Shown here piece by piece: positions 17,952-27,167 of a DNA stretch of 64,000 bases. The notes below the pieces were generated by a model that saw only the letters and a list, made by a program, of their open reading frames with translations, was not told the DNA's origin and searched no databases. Numbering within the stretch: the stretch's first letter is position 1; each line of letters opens with the position of its first letter. Where the stretch lies: positions 378,252 to 442,251 of the forward strand of contig JADIYP010000005.1 of the NCBI GenBank assembly GCA_016705235.1. The letters run 5' to 3'. Source of the DNA: Candidatus Leptovillus affinis (GTDB lineage: Bacteria; Chloroflexota; Anaerolineae; Promineifilales; Promineifilaceae). Position numbers and translations under genes: made by a program.

Positions 17952-18325
17952 TAGACCCTAAGGGTTTGGTAACGTGTAAGACCCTAAGGGTTTGGTAATG
18001 TGTGATTTGCTTGTGCGGTGTTAAACCCTTAGGGTCTTGGTGGTGGTGGGTAGACCCTAAGGGTTTGGTAATGTGTGGGGTGTTAAACCCTTAGGGTCTT
18101 GGTGGTGGTGGTGTTAGACCCTAAGGGTTTGGTAACGAGTGATTTGTTTGTGCGCTGTTAAACCCTTAGGGTCTTGGTGGTGGTGGTGTTAGACCCTAAG
18201 GGTTTGGTAATGAGTGATTTGCTTGTGCGCTGTTAAACCCTTAGGGTCTTGGTGGTGGTGGTGTTAGACCCTAAGGGTTTGGTAATGAGTGATTTGCTTG
18301 TGCGCTGTTAAACCCTTAGGGTCTG
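17952..18325. repeat. REP-like array, GACCCTAAGGGTTT variant with 75-bp period
   Basis: About five units, each GACCCTAAGGGTTTGGTAA, then a short GTGATTTGCTTGTGCG spacer, then TTAAACCCTTAGGGTC, then GGTGGTGGTG. Late units are exactly 75 bp apart (cores at 18117, 18192 and 18267) and nearly identical, pointing to recent tandem amplification. It fills the gap between two divergent genes. Confidence 0.9.
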
Positions 18326-18441
18326 GGCGCTGTTTTCGGTAATATTACCTGGAAACGGACAATTGATCATTCTCGATTCGGTCATTGTCTCTGGGCAAGG
18401 CGGGGGAAACGGCCGTTGCCCCCCGATTGGCCTTTTTCCGC

Positions 18442-18447
18442 TACAAT
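18442..18447 (+). promoter_or_regulatory. -10 box TACAAT, 7 bases before dus
   Basis: TACAAT, then TGGCCGC, then ATG 18455. No Shine-Dalgarno sequence lies between the box and the ATG. A weak TTGCCC at 18416 is 20 bases upstream, longer than the ideal spacing. Confidence 0.5.
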
Positions 18448-18454
18448 TGGCCGC

Positions 18455-19405
18455 ATGATGGGTGAACCGAATTTTTATGTGGGCAGTGTGCCGGTGTTTG
18501 GCGACGTGATTTTAGCGCCGATGGCCGGGTATTCGGATGTGCCGTACCGGGCGTTGTGCCGCGCGTATGGTTCGGCGATGCATTATACGGAGTTTGTGCC
18601 GGTGGAGGCGTTGTTGGGGCGGCGGGTGCATCCTCGTTTTGGGCGGCGATTGGATAAGCAGGTGGGGGAACGGCCGTTTGTCATTCAGCTATTTGGGAAT
18701 GATGCACAAAAGCTCCTGCGGGCGGCGCAGCGCATGGAACAAGCCTGGGAACCAGACATTATCGACGTGAATATGGGCTGTTCGACGCGCAAGGTGAGCG
18801 GGCGCGGCGCAGGCGCGGGCATGATGCCCCAGCCGGAACTGGTGGCCGAGACGTTTCGTTTGCTATCGACGCATCTTTCTGTGCCGGTGAGCGGCAAAAT
18901 TCGCCTGGGTTGGGATGAGGACCAGAAAAATTACCGGGAGATCGCCCGGATTATGGTGGATAATGGCGCGGCGTTGATTGCTATGCACGGCCGTACCAAA
19001 GTGCAAAAGTATGGCGGGCAAGCAGACTGGGAAGCTATCGCCAATTTGCGCCAATTGGTGGATGTGCCGGTTATTGGCAACGGCGATGTGCAGTCTCCGG
19101 CCGATATTGACCGCATGAAGGCGCAAACAGGCTGCGACGCGGTGATGGTGGGGCGGGCGGCCATTGGCAATCCCTGGATTTTTGCCCGTCAGGACAAATC
19201 AACGCTGGCTTTGACCGATATTGTGGCCGCACTGCGCCTCCATGCGGGCGAAATGCTGGCTTATTACGGCGAGCGGGATGGGCTGCTCCTGTTTCGCAAG
19301 CATCTCAAGCAGTATTTGGGCGATGATGGGGCAGCGGCGGCCTGGATACCGGCGTTGTTGGCGGCGGATACGGCCGTGGAGTTCTTTGCCCGGCTGGAAG
19401 ATTAG
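18455..19405 (+). CDS. dus: tRNA-dihydrouridine synthase
   Basis: 316 aa from ATG 18455. FMN-barrel motifs are LAPMAGYSDVPYRALC near the start, IDVNMGCSTRKVSGRGAG, VSGKIRLGWDED, AMHGRTKVQKYGG and VIGNGDVQSPAD; the catalytic Cys lies in NMGCSTRKV. The enzyme reduces specific uridines in tRNA D-loops with NADPH. Which Dus subclass is unclear. A second ATG follows immediately (18458). The start is inferred from the -10 box distance and from homologous N-terminal length. Confidence 0.93.
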   Translation: MMGEPNFYVGSVPVFGDVILAPMAGYSDVPYRALCRAYGSAMHYTEFVPVEALLGRRVHPRFGRRLDKQVGERPFVIQLFGNDAQKLLRAAQRMEQAWEPDIIDVNMGCSTRKVSGRGAGAGMMPQPELVAETFRLLSTHLSVPVSGKIRLGWDEDQKNYREIARIMVDNGAALIAMHGRTKVQKYGGQADWEAIANLRQLVDVPVIGNGDVQSPADIDRMKAQTGCDAVMVGRAAIGNPWIFARQDKSTLALTDIVAALRLHAGEMLAYYGERDGLLLFRKHLKQYLGDDGAAAAWIPALLAADTAVEFFARLED

Positions 19406-19474
19406 CGATTAGCGATTTACGATTTGCGATTTGCCAAATGCAATCGCAAATCGTAAATCGCAAATCGCAAATCG
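19404..19474. repeat. Short-word inverted repeat hairpin (GATTTGCGATT words)
   Basis: GATTAGCGATTTACGATTTG words on the left are mirrored by CAAATCGTAAATCGCAAATC on the right around AAATGCAA. It lies between convergent genes ending at 19405 and 19481, so it can act as a two-way 3' hairpin. Confidence 0.75.
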
Positions 19475-19480
19475 CCTCAA

Positions 19481-20449
19481 TCAGTCCGTTTTCCTGATGA
19501 GTAACAGCCAGAGGCCGATCCCGGCGGTGAGCAGGATGAGCAGGAGGGGAATGAAGGAGGAAGGTCTGGCGGCGTTGATGGTGGAGAGGGAAACGGCCGT
19601 TGGCGCTTCTCCATCCACCGTGCCCACCACAAAAGGCGTGCCAGTTAAATCGGTTAAAGCCGGGGTTGTGATGGCGGTTGCCGTGAAAGTGACCGTGTTG
19701 ACGGCCGTGTCTACTGTGAAGTCTGAAACCGGCTCCCATAACCCGGCGCCGGTGTAATAAAACAGCCCGTGCGCCTGTTCGCTTGTCTCGTTGGTGTATG
19801 TCACGACGATGGTCAGGGCATCTACGCCTGTTGCATTGGAGAGATGGACGTCTACGTAGGGCGAATAATTACCGCTGGAATTGGGCACGTTGTCTAGTTG
19901 CGCCAGCGTTAGCACCGGTTCGCCCAGCCCCATTTTAGTTACATGCAATACGCCCGGCAGTGTGATGGTCTGCGGGCCGATGCCGGTTTGCGTCGTCACA
20001 ATGCTGCTGATGACGCTGTTGTTGCCCACAAACACAGTCGCGGCATCGCTGTAAACCACGCCGCTGGGCGCGGTGATGCTGGCCTGAATGACGGCCACGT
20101 CACCAGTGGCGGGGGCGTTGTAAGTGGCCGTGGCTGTGCCGGCTGCGTTGGTAACGGCCGTGGCGTCCACCGTCCCACCGCCGCTGATCACGGCAAAGTT
20201 CACCGTCACTCCGGCGGGCAGGGTTTGCCCGGCTGTGTCGCGCACCACAGCGGCGATGGTTGTGCTGCCATTGGTCGCTACCTGGCTTGCCGCCGCGTTG
20301 ACGGCCGTTGAAACGGGCGGCAAAGAAGTGGTTGCGTCGCTTGTGTTGGGGTTGTCGAACGCAGGCACCAGCAGCGCTGCTAACCCGGCCAGATTGTTCA
20401 CCGTCAGGCTGCCGCCGCCGATGGTCCAATCCGCGCCGCCATTTAGCAC
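19481..20449 (-). CDS. C-terminal Ig-like (Big_1) and membrane-anchor part of a secreted glycosidase, separated by frameshift
   Basis: 322 aa. One bacterial Ig-like (Big_1) domain is seen (TTIAAVVRDTAGQTLPAGV, VNFAVISGGGTVDATAVTN, GTATATYNAPATGDVAV), then a beta-rich domain (GLFYYTGAGLWEPVSDFTVD) and a C-terminal helix SFIPLLLILLTAGIGLWLLL with an RKTD tail. The frame continues upstream of this ATG to about 20510 and joins the amylase fragment if one base is restored near GCACGCAAAT. This is therefore the cell-surface anchor end of the enzyme at 20494-22636, not an independent gene. Confidence 0.8.
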   Translation of the reverse strand: MLNGGADWTIGGGSLTVNNLAGLAALLVPAFDNPNTSDATTSLPPVSTAVNAAASQVATNGSTTIAAVVRDTAGQTLPAGVTVNFAVISGGGTVDATAVTNAAGTATATYNAPATGDVAVIQASITAPSGVVYSDAATVFVGNNSVISSIVTTQTGIGPQTITLPGVLHVTKMGLGEPVLTLAQLDNVPNSSGNYSPYVDVHLSNATGVDALTIVVTYTNETSEQAHGLFYYTGAGLWEPVSDFTVDTAVNTVTFTATAITTPALTDLTGTPFVVGTVDGEAPTAVSLSTINAARPSSFIPLLLILLTAGIGLWLLLIRKTD

Positions 20450-20493
20450 ATCTTCTAACGTGCCGGCGCAGGCTGCCGGTAGATTTGTCAGCG

Positions 20494-21357
20494 TTACATT
20501 TGCGTGCTCGTGCCTCGAGTGAAGATGGCGAGGGCGCAGGCCGGGGCGCTGGCGTCGGTGCGGGCGTAGGCGTAAATTTTGTTCGTATCGTCGGTCAGTA
20601 GGGTGGTTACGTCGCCGGTGCGCAGCACATCATAGTTGTTGCGCGTGAGGGCCAGCGTGCGATAGGTGGTTTGCAGGTCGGTATTGGGCAGGCCGGCGGG
20701 CAGGCTGCCGCTTTGGTCGGGCCAGGGGTAGGATTGGCGGTTGTAGGGATCGTCTTGCACGGCCGTGCCGTCCCATTTGCCGGCGCCCCAGGCGGCGTAG
20801 CCGCCATAATCGCGCGCGCCGAGGCCCACTTCGTCGCCAAAGTAGATGGTGGGCGCGCCGGGGTAGGTGAATTGAAGCGCGGCCATCATCTTCATTTTGG
20901 CAAGGGCGTTTGGCAGGTCGGTGGATTGTTCGCGCAAAACGAAGAGGGCGCGGTTGGTGTCGTGGCTGTCCATCAGGTTCATCATGCTGTACCACGCTTC
21001 GGCGGGGTAGTCTTCGCGGATGGAGCCGAGGACATAATCGAACTCGCTGGCGGAGAGGGCATGCATGGTCTGGTCGCCGTTGTTGTCGTTGTCGGTCCAG
21101 GTGGCGTCGATGAGGAAGCCAAGTACGGCTTTGCGGTAGCGATAATTCATGGTGGCGTCGAGCTGATCGCCGTAGAGCCAGGGAGTGGCTTCGTACCACA
21201 CTTCGCTGTAGAGGGGGCCGTTGAGGGCGTCGTTGTTTTTGACCTGGGCGCGGAATTGGGTCCAGAAGGAGTGGCTGATTTCGTCGGCGACGTCGAAGCG
21301 CCACCCGTCTGCCCAGGCTGTACCAGTATTGGATGACGGCCGTTGGCGAGACATCAT
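20494..21357 (-). CDS. GH13 glycosidase, catalytic C-terminal half (frameshift fragment)
   Basis: It carries the three GH13 acidic residues: nucleophile Asp in GWRFDVADE, acid/base Glu in LYSEVWYEATPW and transition-state Asp in DSHDTNRAL. These are followed by PGAPTIYFGDEVGL and the C-terminal beta domain (YRTLALTRNNYDVLRTGDV). Genuine coding begins at about 21320; the first residues shown by the nearest ATG belong to the wrong frame. It ends in FTRGTSTQM because of a second frameshift. Confidence 0.85.
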   Translation of the reverse strand: MMSRQRPSSNTGTAWADGWRFDVADEISHSFWTQFRAQVKNNDALNGPLYSEVWYEATPWLYGDQLDATMNYRYRKAVLGFLIDATWTDNDNNGDQTMHALSASEFDYVLGSIREDYPAEAWYSMMNLMDSHDTNRALFVLREQSTDLPNALAKMKMMAALQFTYPGAPTIYFGDEVGLGARDYGGYAAWGAGKWDGTAVQDDPYNRQSYPWPDQSGSLPAGLPNTDLQTTYRTLALTRNNYDVLRTGDVTTLLTDDTNKIYAYARTDASAPACALAIFTRGTSTQM

Positions 21358-22636
21358 CGTTGGCCGAGTCGAAAATGTAGTCGGTAACGGCCGTGTTCTC
21401 GTTCAGCAGCGGCAGGGTATCGTAGCCCCACCAGGCGTCGTAATTTTGGCTGCCATCGGTGCGACCGGCGCAGGGTCCGACGCCGGCCAGAAAGGTGTAG
21501 AAGGCGTTGTACGAGGAAGATTGATTTTCGCACGCGCCGCTGTTGTTGCTGGCGGTGGTGGGATTGCCGTTGGCGTCCCAACGGCCGTAGCGATCAAAAT
21601 AAACCGAGTCGGAGCCGGTGTGGTTAAACACACCATCCAAAATAATTTTGATGCCCCGCGCTTCCGCTTCGGCGTTTAGCTGGGCAAAGAGGGCGTTGTC
21701 GCCGTAACGCGGGCTGATGCGCAGGTAATCGGTGGTGTCGTAGCCGTGATTGGAGGGGGAGGTGAAGATGGGGTTGAAGTAAACGGCCGTAACGCCCTGC
21801 GCTTGCAAATAGTCCAGCTCATCCACCACCCCCTGCAAATCGCCGCCGAAAAAGTCGCGGCTCCAGCCGTTGGTCACACGGGCGTCTTCCACCGGTTCGT
21901 TCCAGGCGGTATGATTGTTGATGGGGCTGCCGTACACATCGGGATAAGGCCAGGCGGTGTCGTTGGCCGGGTCGCCGTTGCGGAAGCGGTCGGGCAAAAT
22001 CTGGTAGATAACGGCATTGGCCGCCCAGGTATCCAGGTGATTGGTGAAGGCGCTCTGGTCGTAGACGGTGATATTGAAGGAGTTGTTGGCGTAGCCATCT
22101 TCCGATGCGCTGCACGGGTTGCCAGTAAGGCCGTTTACCATCATGCCTGTGCCGTTTTCATAACGATCTTCGTGGTCATAGCTGTTGTGGGCGTAGTTGT
22201 CGATGTACCAGTCGCAGTCGCTGCCGTCTTGCAGGCGGAATTTATAATAGAGCGTGCGCGCATCCGGGGAGGCGGGGATGACAAATTCATAGGTGTCGTA
22301 TGTGCCGTCGGTGGCCTGGCGCGTGTTTTGCACATTCCACAGCGTGCCGCTGCTGTCGACGGCCGTGTTCACATTATAGACCACCAGCGTGGCGTTGGTG
22401 AGGTCGTTGGCGGCCGTGCGCAGCCGAATTGTGATGGGCTGCCCGGTGGGCACTGCGCCAAATGGGGCGCGATAGCTGCTGTCGCGGGTGTTGTGCAGCA
22501 CTTCGTTCCAAAAGACGTTGTTATCCAGGCTCGCATTGGGCGCGGCGGCGGCCTGGGGCGCGCGGGGCAAGGCGGTGAGCAGAAAAACAATGAGGATGAG
22601 GGCGAATAAGGTGGGGGACGGCCGTTTCTTTGTCAT
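21318..22636 (-). CDS. Secreted GH13 glycosidase (neopullulanase/cyclomaltodextrinase-like), N-terminal half (frameshift fragment)
   Basis: Begins with a signal peptide (TLFALILIVFLLTALPRAPQ, then AAAAPNAS) and a starch-binding/N-domain of about 190 residues, then the barrel start: VIYQILPDRFRNGDP, FFGGDLQGVVDELDYLQ, YFNPIFTSPSNHGYDTTDY and KIILDGVFNHTG. The last true residues are AVIQYWYSLG near 21318; the same frame runs on to 20630 as nonsense. One restored base joins it to the next fragment, giving a protein of about 1050 aa with Ig-like domain and C-terminal anchor. It probably degrades alpha-glucans outside the cell. GAGGTC precedes ATG 22636. Confidence 0.87.
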
Positions 22637-22876
22637 GTTGACCTCGATATACTACAAAAGGTATGGGGTTGTGTTGTCTAATCGACGAAATAGTTGAAGT
22701 ATCAACCATTTTGCTGGCGAATTGTACAGTATGTAGGATTTTTCCGTCAATCATTTGGCGGTTTTGTGCCAAAATTGTGGTCTGGCAGGCAGAAACGGCC
22801 GTGACAGCACATCGTGCGGCACAGCAGAGGCAGGTTGATGCCCCGTTCATAGGGCAAAAGGACAAATGGCAGGCAT

Positions 22877-23257
22877 ATGAATCGACCCTCTATTCAACAG
22901 CAGGTCACATTTTTGCACACGGCCGTATTGGGGGAAACGGCCGTGTTTTACCAAACCATTTTGGGCCTACCCCTGGCGTTGGACCAGGGCGTGTGCCAGA
23001 TATTTCAGGTAACGCCGACCGCTTTTTTGGGTTTTTGCCGCCATTTGGAGGGCGCACGGCCGTCTGGCGTCATTCTCACCCTGGTGGCCGAGGATGTGGA
23101 CGGCTGGCACGCCTACCTGAAGGCGCAAGGGGTCGTCATTGAAAAGCCGCCCACGCTAAATGAGACCTTCAACATTTATCACTGCTTCATCCGCGACCCC
23201 AACGGTTATTTGATCGAAATTCAGCGATTTCTGGACCCGGCCTGGCCCGGCGCGTGA
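22877..23257 (+). CDS. VOC (glyoxalase/bleomycin-resistance) family protein
   Basis: 126 aa, a single VOC unit. VTFLHTAVLGETAVFYQTIL is the first beta-alpha module, and YHCFIRDPNGYLIEIQRF is the canonical C-terminal metal-site strand with Glu in IEIQ. His14 and this Glu are possible metal ligands. Substrates of the family range from methylglyoxal adducts to antibiotics; none can be assigned. The upstream gap 22637-22876 has no recognised signal apart from an ACGGCCGT palindrome. Confidence 0.85.
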   Translation: MNRPSIQQQVTFLHTAVLGETAVFYQTILGLPLALDQGVCQIFQVTPTAFLGFCRHLEGARPSGVILTLVAEDVDGWHAYLKAQGVVIEKPPTLNETFNIYHCFIRDPNGYLIEIQRFLDPAWPGA

Positions 23258-23337
23258 GGTCCGGTTTCGTGAATTGTGACCAAATAATTGGCTCTGGAGA
23301 CTGGCGAATTGGCCGTGCCCAAACGGCCGTTTCTGAC

Positions 23338-23343
23338 TACAAT
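23338..23343 (+). promoter_or_regulatory. -10 box TACAAT, 7 bases before the gene at 23351
   Basis: TACAAT, CCAATGT, then ATG 23351. This is the third TACAAT-N7-ATG arrangement, again with no ribosome-binding site. Confidence 0.5.
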
Positions 23344-23350
23344 CCAATGT

Positions 23351-24079
23351 ATGGCGCTTCAGGAAAAAATAACCCCAGAAGTCAGCTTTGAATGGCTTGT
23401 CTATGCCGACGCCACGTTTGCCGGCCTCTCTATTCTTATTCCGATCCCCCTGCTAGATGTTGCCTTTGAACAATTTTTCCGTCGGCGAATGCCGGTGGCT
23501 ATTGCCCGGCGAAATGGGCTGACGCTCAGCCCAGCCGTTCGCCTGGATTTGAACCGCGGCCGGTTTAGCTGCCTGATGGCCTGCCTGACATGGCCGCTGC
23601 TGCTGTTGTTCGCCATCGTCAAGCGGTTGTCGCGCAACTTGCTCTATTTCCTGACCATCAAGGAAGCGTCTGACCAGTTGAGCATGTATTGGCACCGGGC
23701 GTTTTTGTTGGATTATATGTGTCAGGCGGGATATTTGGCGGATGAGGCAACGGCCGTTACCGCCGCCGAAACCTTGCGCGAAACCCTGGACGCCATCACC
23801 ACCAGCCCGCTCAACGAATTGGCGCGGCAGGTTGTTTACCTGCCGCATCATGCCTTGCGCACCTTGCGGCAGGCGCGGCGAGGCGAAATAAACGTGGAAA
23901 TGGAAAACACGCGCAACCTGATGGCCCGCGCCTGGGGAAACTTCAGCGAGCATTTTATCGAAGTCGCGCAGCAGTATGACGATCAGTACACAATCGTGCA
24001 GGCGCGGCAGCAAGCCGCCGCCGCCGAGCGCGCCGCTGCCGAGCGCGCCGCCGCCAATTCGTCAGCGCCGAAAGGATAA
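23351..24079 (+). CDS. Conserved hypothetical membrane-associated protein
   Basis: 242 aa, not recognised. One or two hydrophobic segments are seen (FAGLSILIPIPLLDVAFEQFF, residues about 23-43, and LMACLTWPLLLLFAIVKRL, about 75-93), then a helical soluble domain with YMCQAGYL, and an Ala/Glu-rich tail (AAAERAAAERAAANSS). An N-terminal PLLDVAFEQFFRRRMP motif resembles membrane-anchored housekeeping hypotheticals, but no name is justified. Start by the -10 box distance; an upstream in-frame TTG at 23288 is less likely. Confidence 0.7.
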   Translation: MALQEKITPEVSFEWLVYADATFAGLSILIPIPLLDVAFEQFFRRRMPVAIARRNGLTLSPAVRLDLNRGRFSCLMACLTWPLLLLFAIVKRLSRNLLYFLTIKEASDQLSMYWHRAFLLDYMCQAGYLADEATAVTAAETLRETLDAITTSPLNELARQVVYLPHHALRTLRQARRGEINVEMENTRNLMARAWGNFSEHFIEVAQQYDDQYTIVQARQQAAAAERAAAERAAANSSAPKG

Positions 24080-24281
24080 CCATGCCCCTGATTGTGGAAA
24101 GCGCCTTTCGGGCGCGCCATGAGGAAGCATACTGCCGCGGCGTGTCGTCACTGCCTCTTGTCGCCAGCGACTGCCGTTATGCACTCCGGCCAATTTGTTG
24201 GCCAGCTTTTCCGGGCACATCGTGGCAAACGGCCGTGCCTGACGCAACTGATACAAGGACGAGAATATCTCGAATAAAACC

Positions 24282-25922
24282 ATGATTGAATTATTAGTAG
24301 AAGAACCTCTGTTGTTACTCTTTATCGTATCCGGTTTGGGCTATGCCCTGGGGCGCATCAAGATCAAGGGTGTGCGCCTGGGTGTGGCTGCGGTGTTGTT
24401 TGTGGGCCTGGCTTTTGGCGCGCTTGATCCGCGCCTGACCCTGCCGCCTATTATTTTTGAAATAGGGCTAATTATTTTTGTGTACAGCATTGGCATCAGC
24501 AGCGGCGCCGGCTTTTTTGCCTCGCTGCGCGGCAAGGGCTTGCGTGACAACTTGTTTATTTTTGTCATGCTGACACTGGCTTTGGGCATAGTTGTCGCGG
24601 CCCATTTTATCCTGCAACTGCGCCCCACCGTGTCGGCCGGTTTGTTCGCTGGCAGCCTGACGAATACGCCAGCGCTAGCCGGTGTGTTGGACAATATCGC
24701 CAACACTGCGCCGGCAAATCTGGTGGACGCCATGCTCACGGAACCGGTTGTCGGTTATTCTGTTGCCTACCCGATGGGCGTGATGGGCATGATTTTGGCG
24801 ATCTTGATCATGCAGAAAGTGTGGAAGATTGATTATCAGGAAGATGCGAAGCAGCTGCGGGGCTTTAATCTGGTGGAGCAGGAGTTGTATAACAAGACGA
24901 TTTTAGTGACGCAGAAGGGGGTAACGGCCGTTACCCTGCGCGAACTACGCCACCAGCATAATTGGAACATTGTCTTTGGCCGGTTGCAGCGCGACGGCGA
25001 GATTATCCTGGCGACTGGCGATGTGCAGCTCCAAATTGGCGACCTCATCAGCATGATTGGCGCACCGGAAGACGTCGATGCCATCATCCCGGTCATCGGC
25101 GAACTGACCGATAAACATTTGGAAATGGACCGCAGCCTGTACGACTATCGCCGCATGTTTCTCTCAAATCCGGCGATCGCCGGGCGCAGTCTGGCTGAAC
25201 TGCGCCTGCCTCAGGAGTATGGCGCACTGGTTACCCGCGTGCGGCGCGGCGACATCGATTTCCTGGCGCACAGTGGCCTTGTGCTAGAACTGGGCGACCG
25301 CGTGCGCGTGGTTTCGCGGCGCAAAGATTTGTCGGAGCTAACCAATCTGTTCGGCGATTCTTACCGCGAGTTGAGTGAGGTTAATCTGGTGTCTTTGGGC
25401 ATTGGTCTGACGTTGGGCATGTTGATTGGCCTGATCCCGATTCCACTGCCCGGCGGCATCACGTTTAAGCTGGGTGCGGCCGGCGGGCCGCTGATTGTGG
25501 GGTTGGTTTTGGGCGCGCTGCGGCGCACCGGCCCCATCGCCTGGATTCCGCCTTACAGCGCCAATCTCACCTTACGGCAAATTGGCCTGATCTTTTTGCT
25601 GGCCGGGATTGGGCTGCGTTCGGGTTATACGTTTTTCACGACGTTTGCGGCCAGCGGTGGGGTTTCGTTGTTCCTGGCGGGGTCTGTGGTTACCTGCACC
25701 ATCGCCTTTTTAACGCTCATCATCGGCTACAAAGTGCTAAAAATTCCGTTTGGTTTGTTGATTGGGATGTTGTCGGCGCTGCAAACGCAGCCGGCGGTGC
25801 TGGGGTTTGGTCAGGAGCAGGCGGATAATGACCTGCCGAATGTAGGCTACGCGCTGATTTTTCCGGTGGCGACGATTGTGAAAATATTTTACGCGCAGTT
25901 GATTTTGACGTTGCTGTCGTAG
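24282..25922 (+). CDS. AspT/YidE-type transporter with central TrkA-C domains
   Basis: 546 aa. Architecture: about five membrane helices, with GLFAGSLTNTPALAGVLD in the first half; two soluble TrkA-C (RCK-C) domains at residues about 205-365 (NWNIVFGRLQRDGEIILA, YGALVTRVRRGDIDFLAHSG); then five or six helices with GGPLIVGLVLGALRRTGP and GMLSALQTQPAVLGFGQEQ. The duplicated transmembrane half around RCK-C domains is the hallmark of the aspartate:alanine exchanger family (TC 2.A.81). The substrate is probably an organic or amino acid, not assignable further. Confidence 0.9.
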   Translation: MIELLVEEPLLLLFIVSGLGYALGRIKIKGVRLGVAAVLFVGLAFGALDPRLTLPPIIFEIGLIIFVYSIGISSGAGFFASLRGKGLRDNLFIFVMLTLALGIVVAAHFILQLRPTVSAGLFAGSLTNTPALAGVLDNIANTAPANLVDAMLTEPVVGYSVAYPMGVMGMILAILIMQKVWKIDYQEDAKQLRGFNLVEQELYNKTILVTQKGVTAVTLRELRHQHNWNIVFGRLQRDGEIILATGDVQLQIGDLISMIGAPEDVDAIIPVIGELTDKHLEMDRSLYDYRRMFLSNPAIAGRSLAELRLPQEYGALVTRVRRGDIDFLAHSGLVLELGDRVRVVSRRKDLSELTNLFGDSYRELSEVNLVSLGIGLTLGMLIGLIPIPLPGGITFKLGAAGGPLIVGLVLGALRRTGPIAWIPPYSANLTLRQIGLIFLLAGIGLRSGYTFFTTFAASGGVSLFLAGSVVTCTIAFLTLIIGYKVLKIPFGLLIGMLSALQTQPAVLGFGQEQADNDLPNVGYALIFPVATIVKIFYAQLILTLLS

Positions 25923-26004
25923 GTAAGGTGAGGTTGTGCCTAGCTGTGAGTGGAAATTGGAGCGTTATAGATCCGCGCCACACGGCCGTCCGTATCATCG
26001 TCAA

Positions 26005-26889
26005 TCAACTTGAGAAAAGCATCTCAGCATTGACGGCGGCGACGCTATAAGTGTCAATGACTTCCCCGTTCGCAGAATTACGTACTTCATTGGTAGTCCA
26101 GTTGTTGCCAATATGCTGACCGTTCCAAAAAACGCCCCCGCCAGAGGCCCCCTTCCGCACGCTGCTGCTCAGTATAATCTGCGTCACGCCTTGTTCTGTG
26201 GTCATACGTTCAATCCGTACCCATTCCACCCAGGTTTTCGCGCCGTCCCAGTTGATTTGCGCCACTTCTGTGCCCACTGGTAAATGTGTAACGGCCGTTG
26301 TCCCCACCGGCATCGAGCGCACCCCGAAAGCCTTGAACAACACCTCGCCCGATTCCCGAAAATCCAACACCAGCGTTTCTGGCCATTCCGCCACCACGTC
26401 AAAATTCCGCAGGGACGCCCCTTTTAAGATAGCCTCACCCTGTAATGTGTAGAGAGATAAGCGCAGCCGCAGCCCGCCGGTATCTTCCTTCAGTTCGCGC
26501 GGTGAAATGGGGAAGTGGTTGTGGGTGATCAGGTAGCGCTTGTTGATCAACGTCGCGTGGCTGGTTGCCTCCGCGACCTCGTAACGGGTCGATCCGGTTT
26601 CCGCAACGATTTGCCCTTCTGACCAGTATTCTAATTCAATTCGTACTGTGGCATTCAGAATTTGGGCGACCTGGTCCTGGCAGGCGGCAGCCATTTCGGA
26701 TGTGGGCTTGGCGCAAGAAGGCGCTGGCGTTGGAGCCTGTGGCATCGAGGCGGGTGTATGCTGGGCGGCGGCCGATGGCCTGATTTCGGACGGGGAGGCT
26801 GCTGGGGCGACGATCGTAGGCTCTGTCGATTGGCAGCCCAGGGCAAAAATGATTGTCAACAAGAAACTGAAAATGAGATTTCGTTTCAC
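26005..26889 (-). CDS. Trypsin-like serine protease-fold lipoprotein
   Basis: 294 aa from GTG 26889, preceded by AGGGGG; this start puts a KR-rich tip directly before the hydrophobic stretch and lipobox (FSFLLTIIFALGCQS, Cys near residue 19). A Pro/Ala-rich linker of about 50 residues leads into a chymotrypsin-fold domain. The possible catalytic His lies in YLITHNHFP, an Asp in RNFDVVAEW, and the Ser in RKGASGGGVFW (family GxSGG). An exported, lipid-anchored protease is the inference. Earlier starts at 26916 would weaken the signal peptide. Confidence 0.78.
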   Translation of the reverse strand: MKRNLIFSFLLTIIFALGCQSTEPTIVAPAASPSEIRPSAAAQHTPASMPQAPTPAPSCAKPTSEMAAACQDQVAQILNATVRIELEYWSEGQIVAETGSTRYEVAEATSHATLINKRYLITHNHFPISPRELKEDTGGLRLRLSLYTLQGEAILKGASLRNFDVVAEWPETLVLDFRESGEVLFKAFGVRSMPVGTTAVTHLPVGTEVAQINWDGAKTWVEWVRIERMTTEQGVTQIILSSSVRKGASGGGVFWNGQHIGNNWTTNEVRNSANGEVIDTYSVAAVNAEMLFSS

Positions 26890-27037
26890 GACACACCCCC
26901 TGGGTTCGCTTAACAACTGCTTTTGTTCCTTGCAGTCAGTTTCGCTTGTAGGGGTGACTGGTCCGTGATTGTAAGATGGCTGGCTCGTGATGCAGCGTGA
27001 TTCTCGCGTGATTTCCCAAAAGAAAAGGGGGGTATGT

Positions 27038-27043
27038 TATAAT
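27038..27043 (+). promoter_or_regulatory. Possible -10 box TATAAT for the SARP-family regulator
   Basis: A perfect TATAAT lies 124 bases before the chosen ATG 27168. No convincing -35 is visible at 17 bases upstream (TTCCCA at 27013, spacer 19). Confidence 0.4.
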
Positions 27044-27167
27044 GCAGGCATCTAACATTGGTTGGTGGGTGGAGCAGGCACCATCAAGCAACATTTAAGA
27101 AACTACGCCCCACGTTCATTGCCCTAAATTGCGTCCCTGGTGGCTCTTCCCCAAAGGCGGGAGCCAA

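Noticed and set aside
17952..18325. Possible CRISPR array with 75-bp period
   Set aside because: The spacers are near-identical between units, so this is a tandem amplification.
20630..21310. Arg-rich continuation of the amylase N-terminal frame
   Set aside because: It is out-of-frame translation; the GH13 catalytic motifs are in the neighbouring frame over the same bases.
24082..24285. Possible 67-aa gene between 23351 and the AspT-like transporter
   Set aside because: No recognisable features, and it overlaps the transporter start. The composition looks like spacer.
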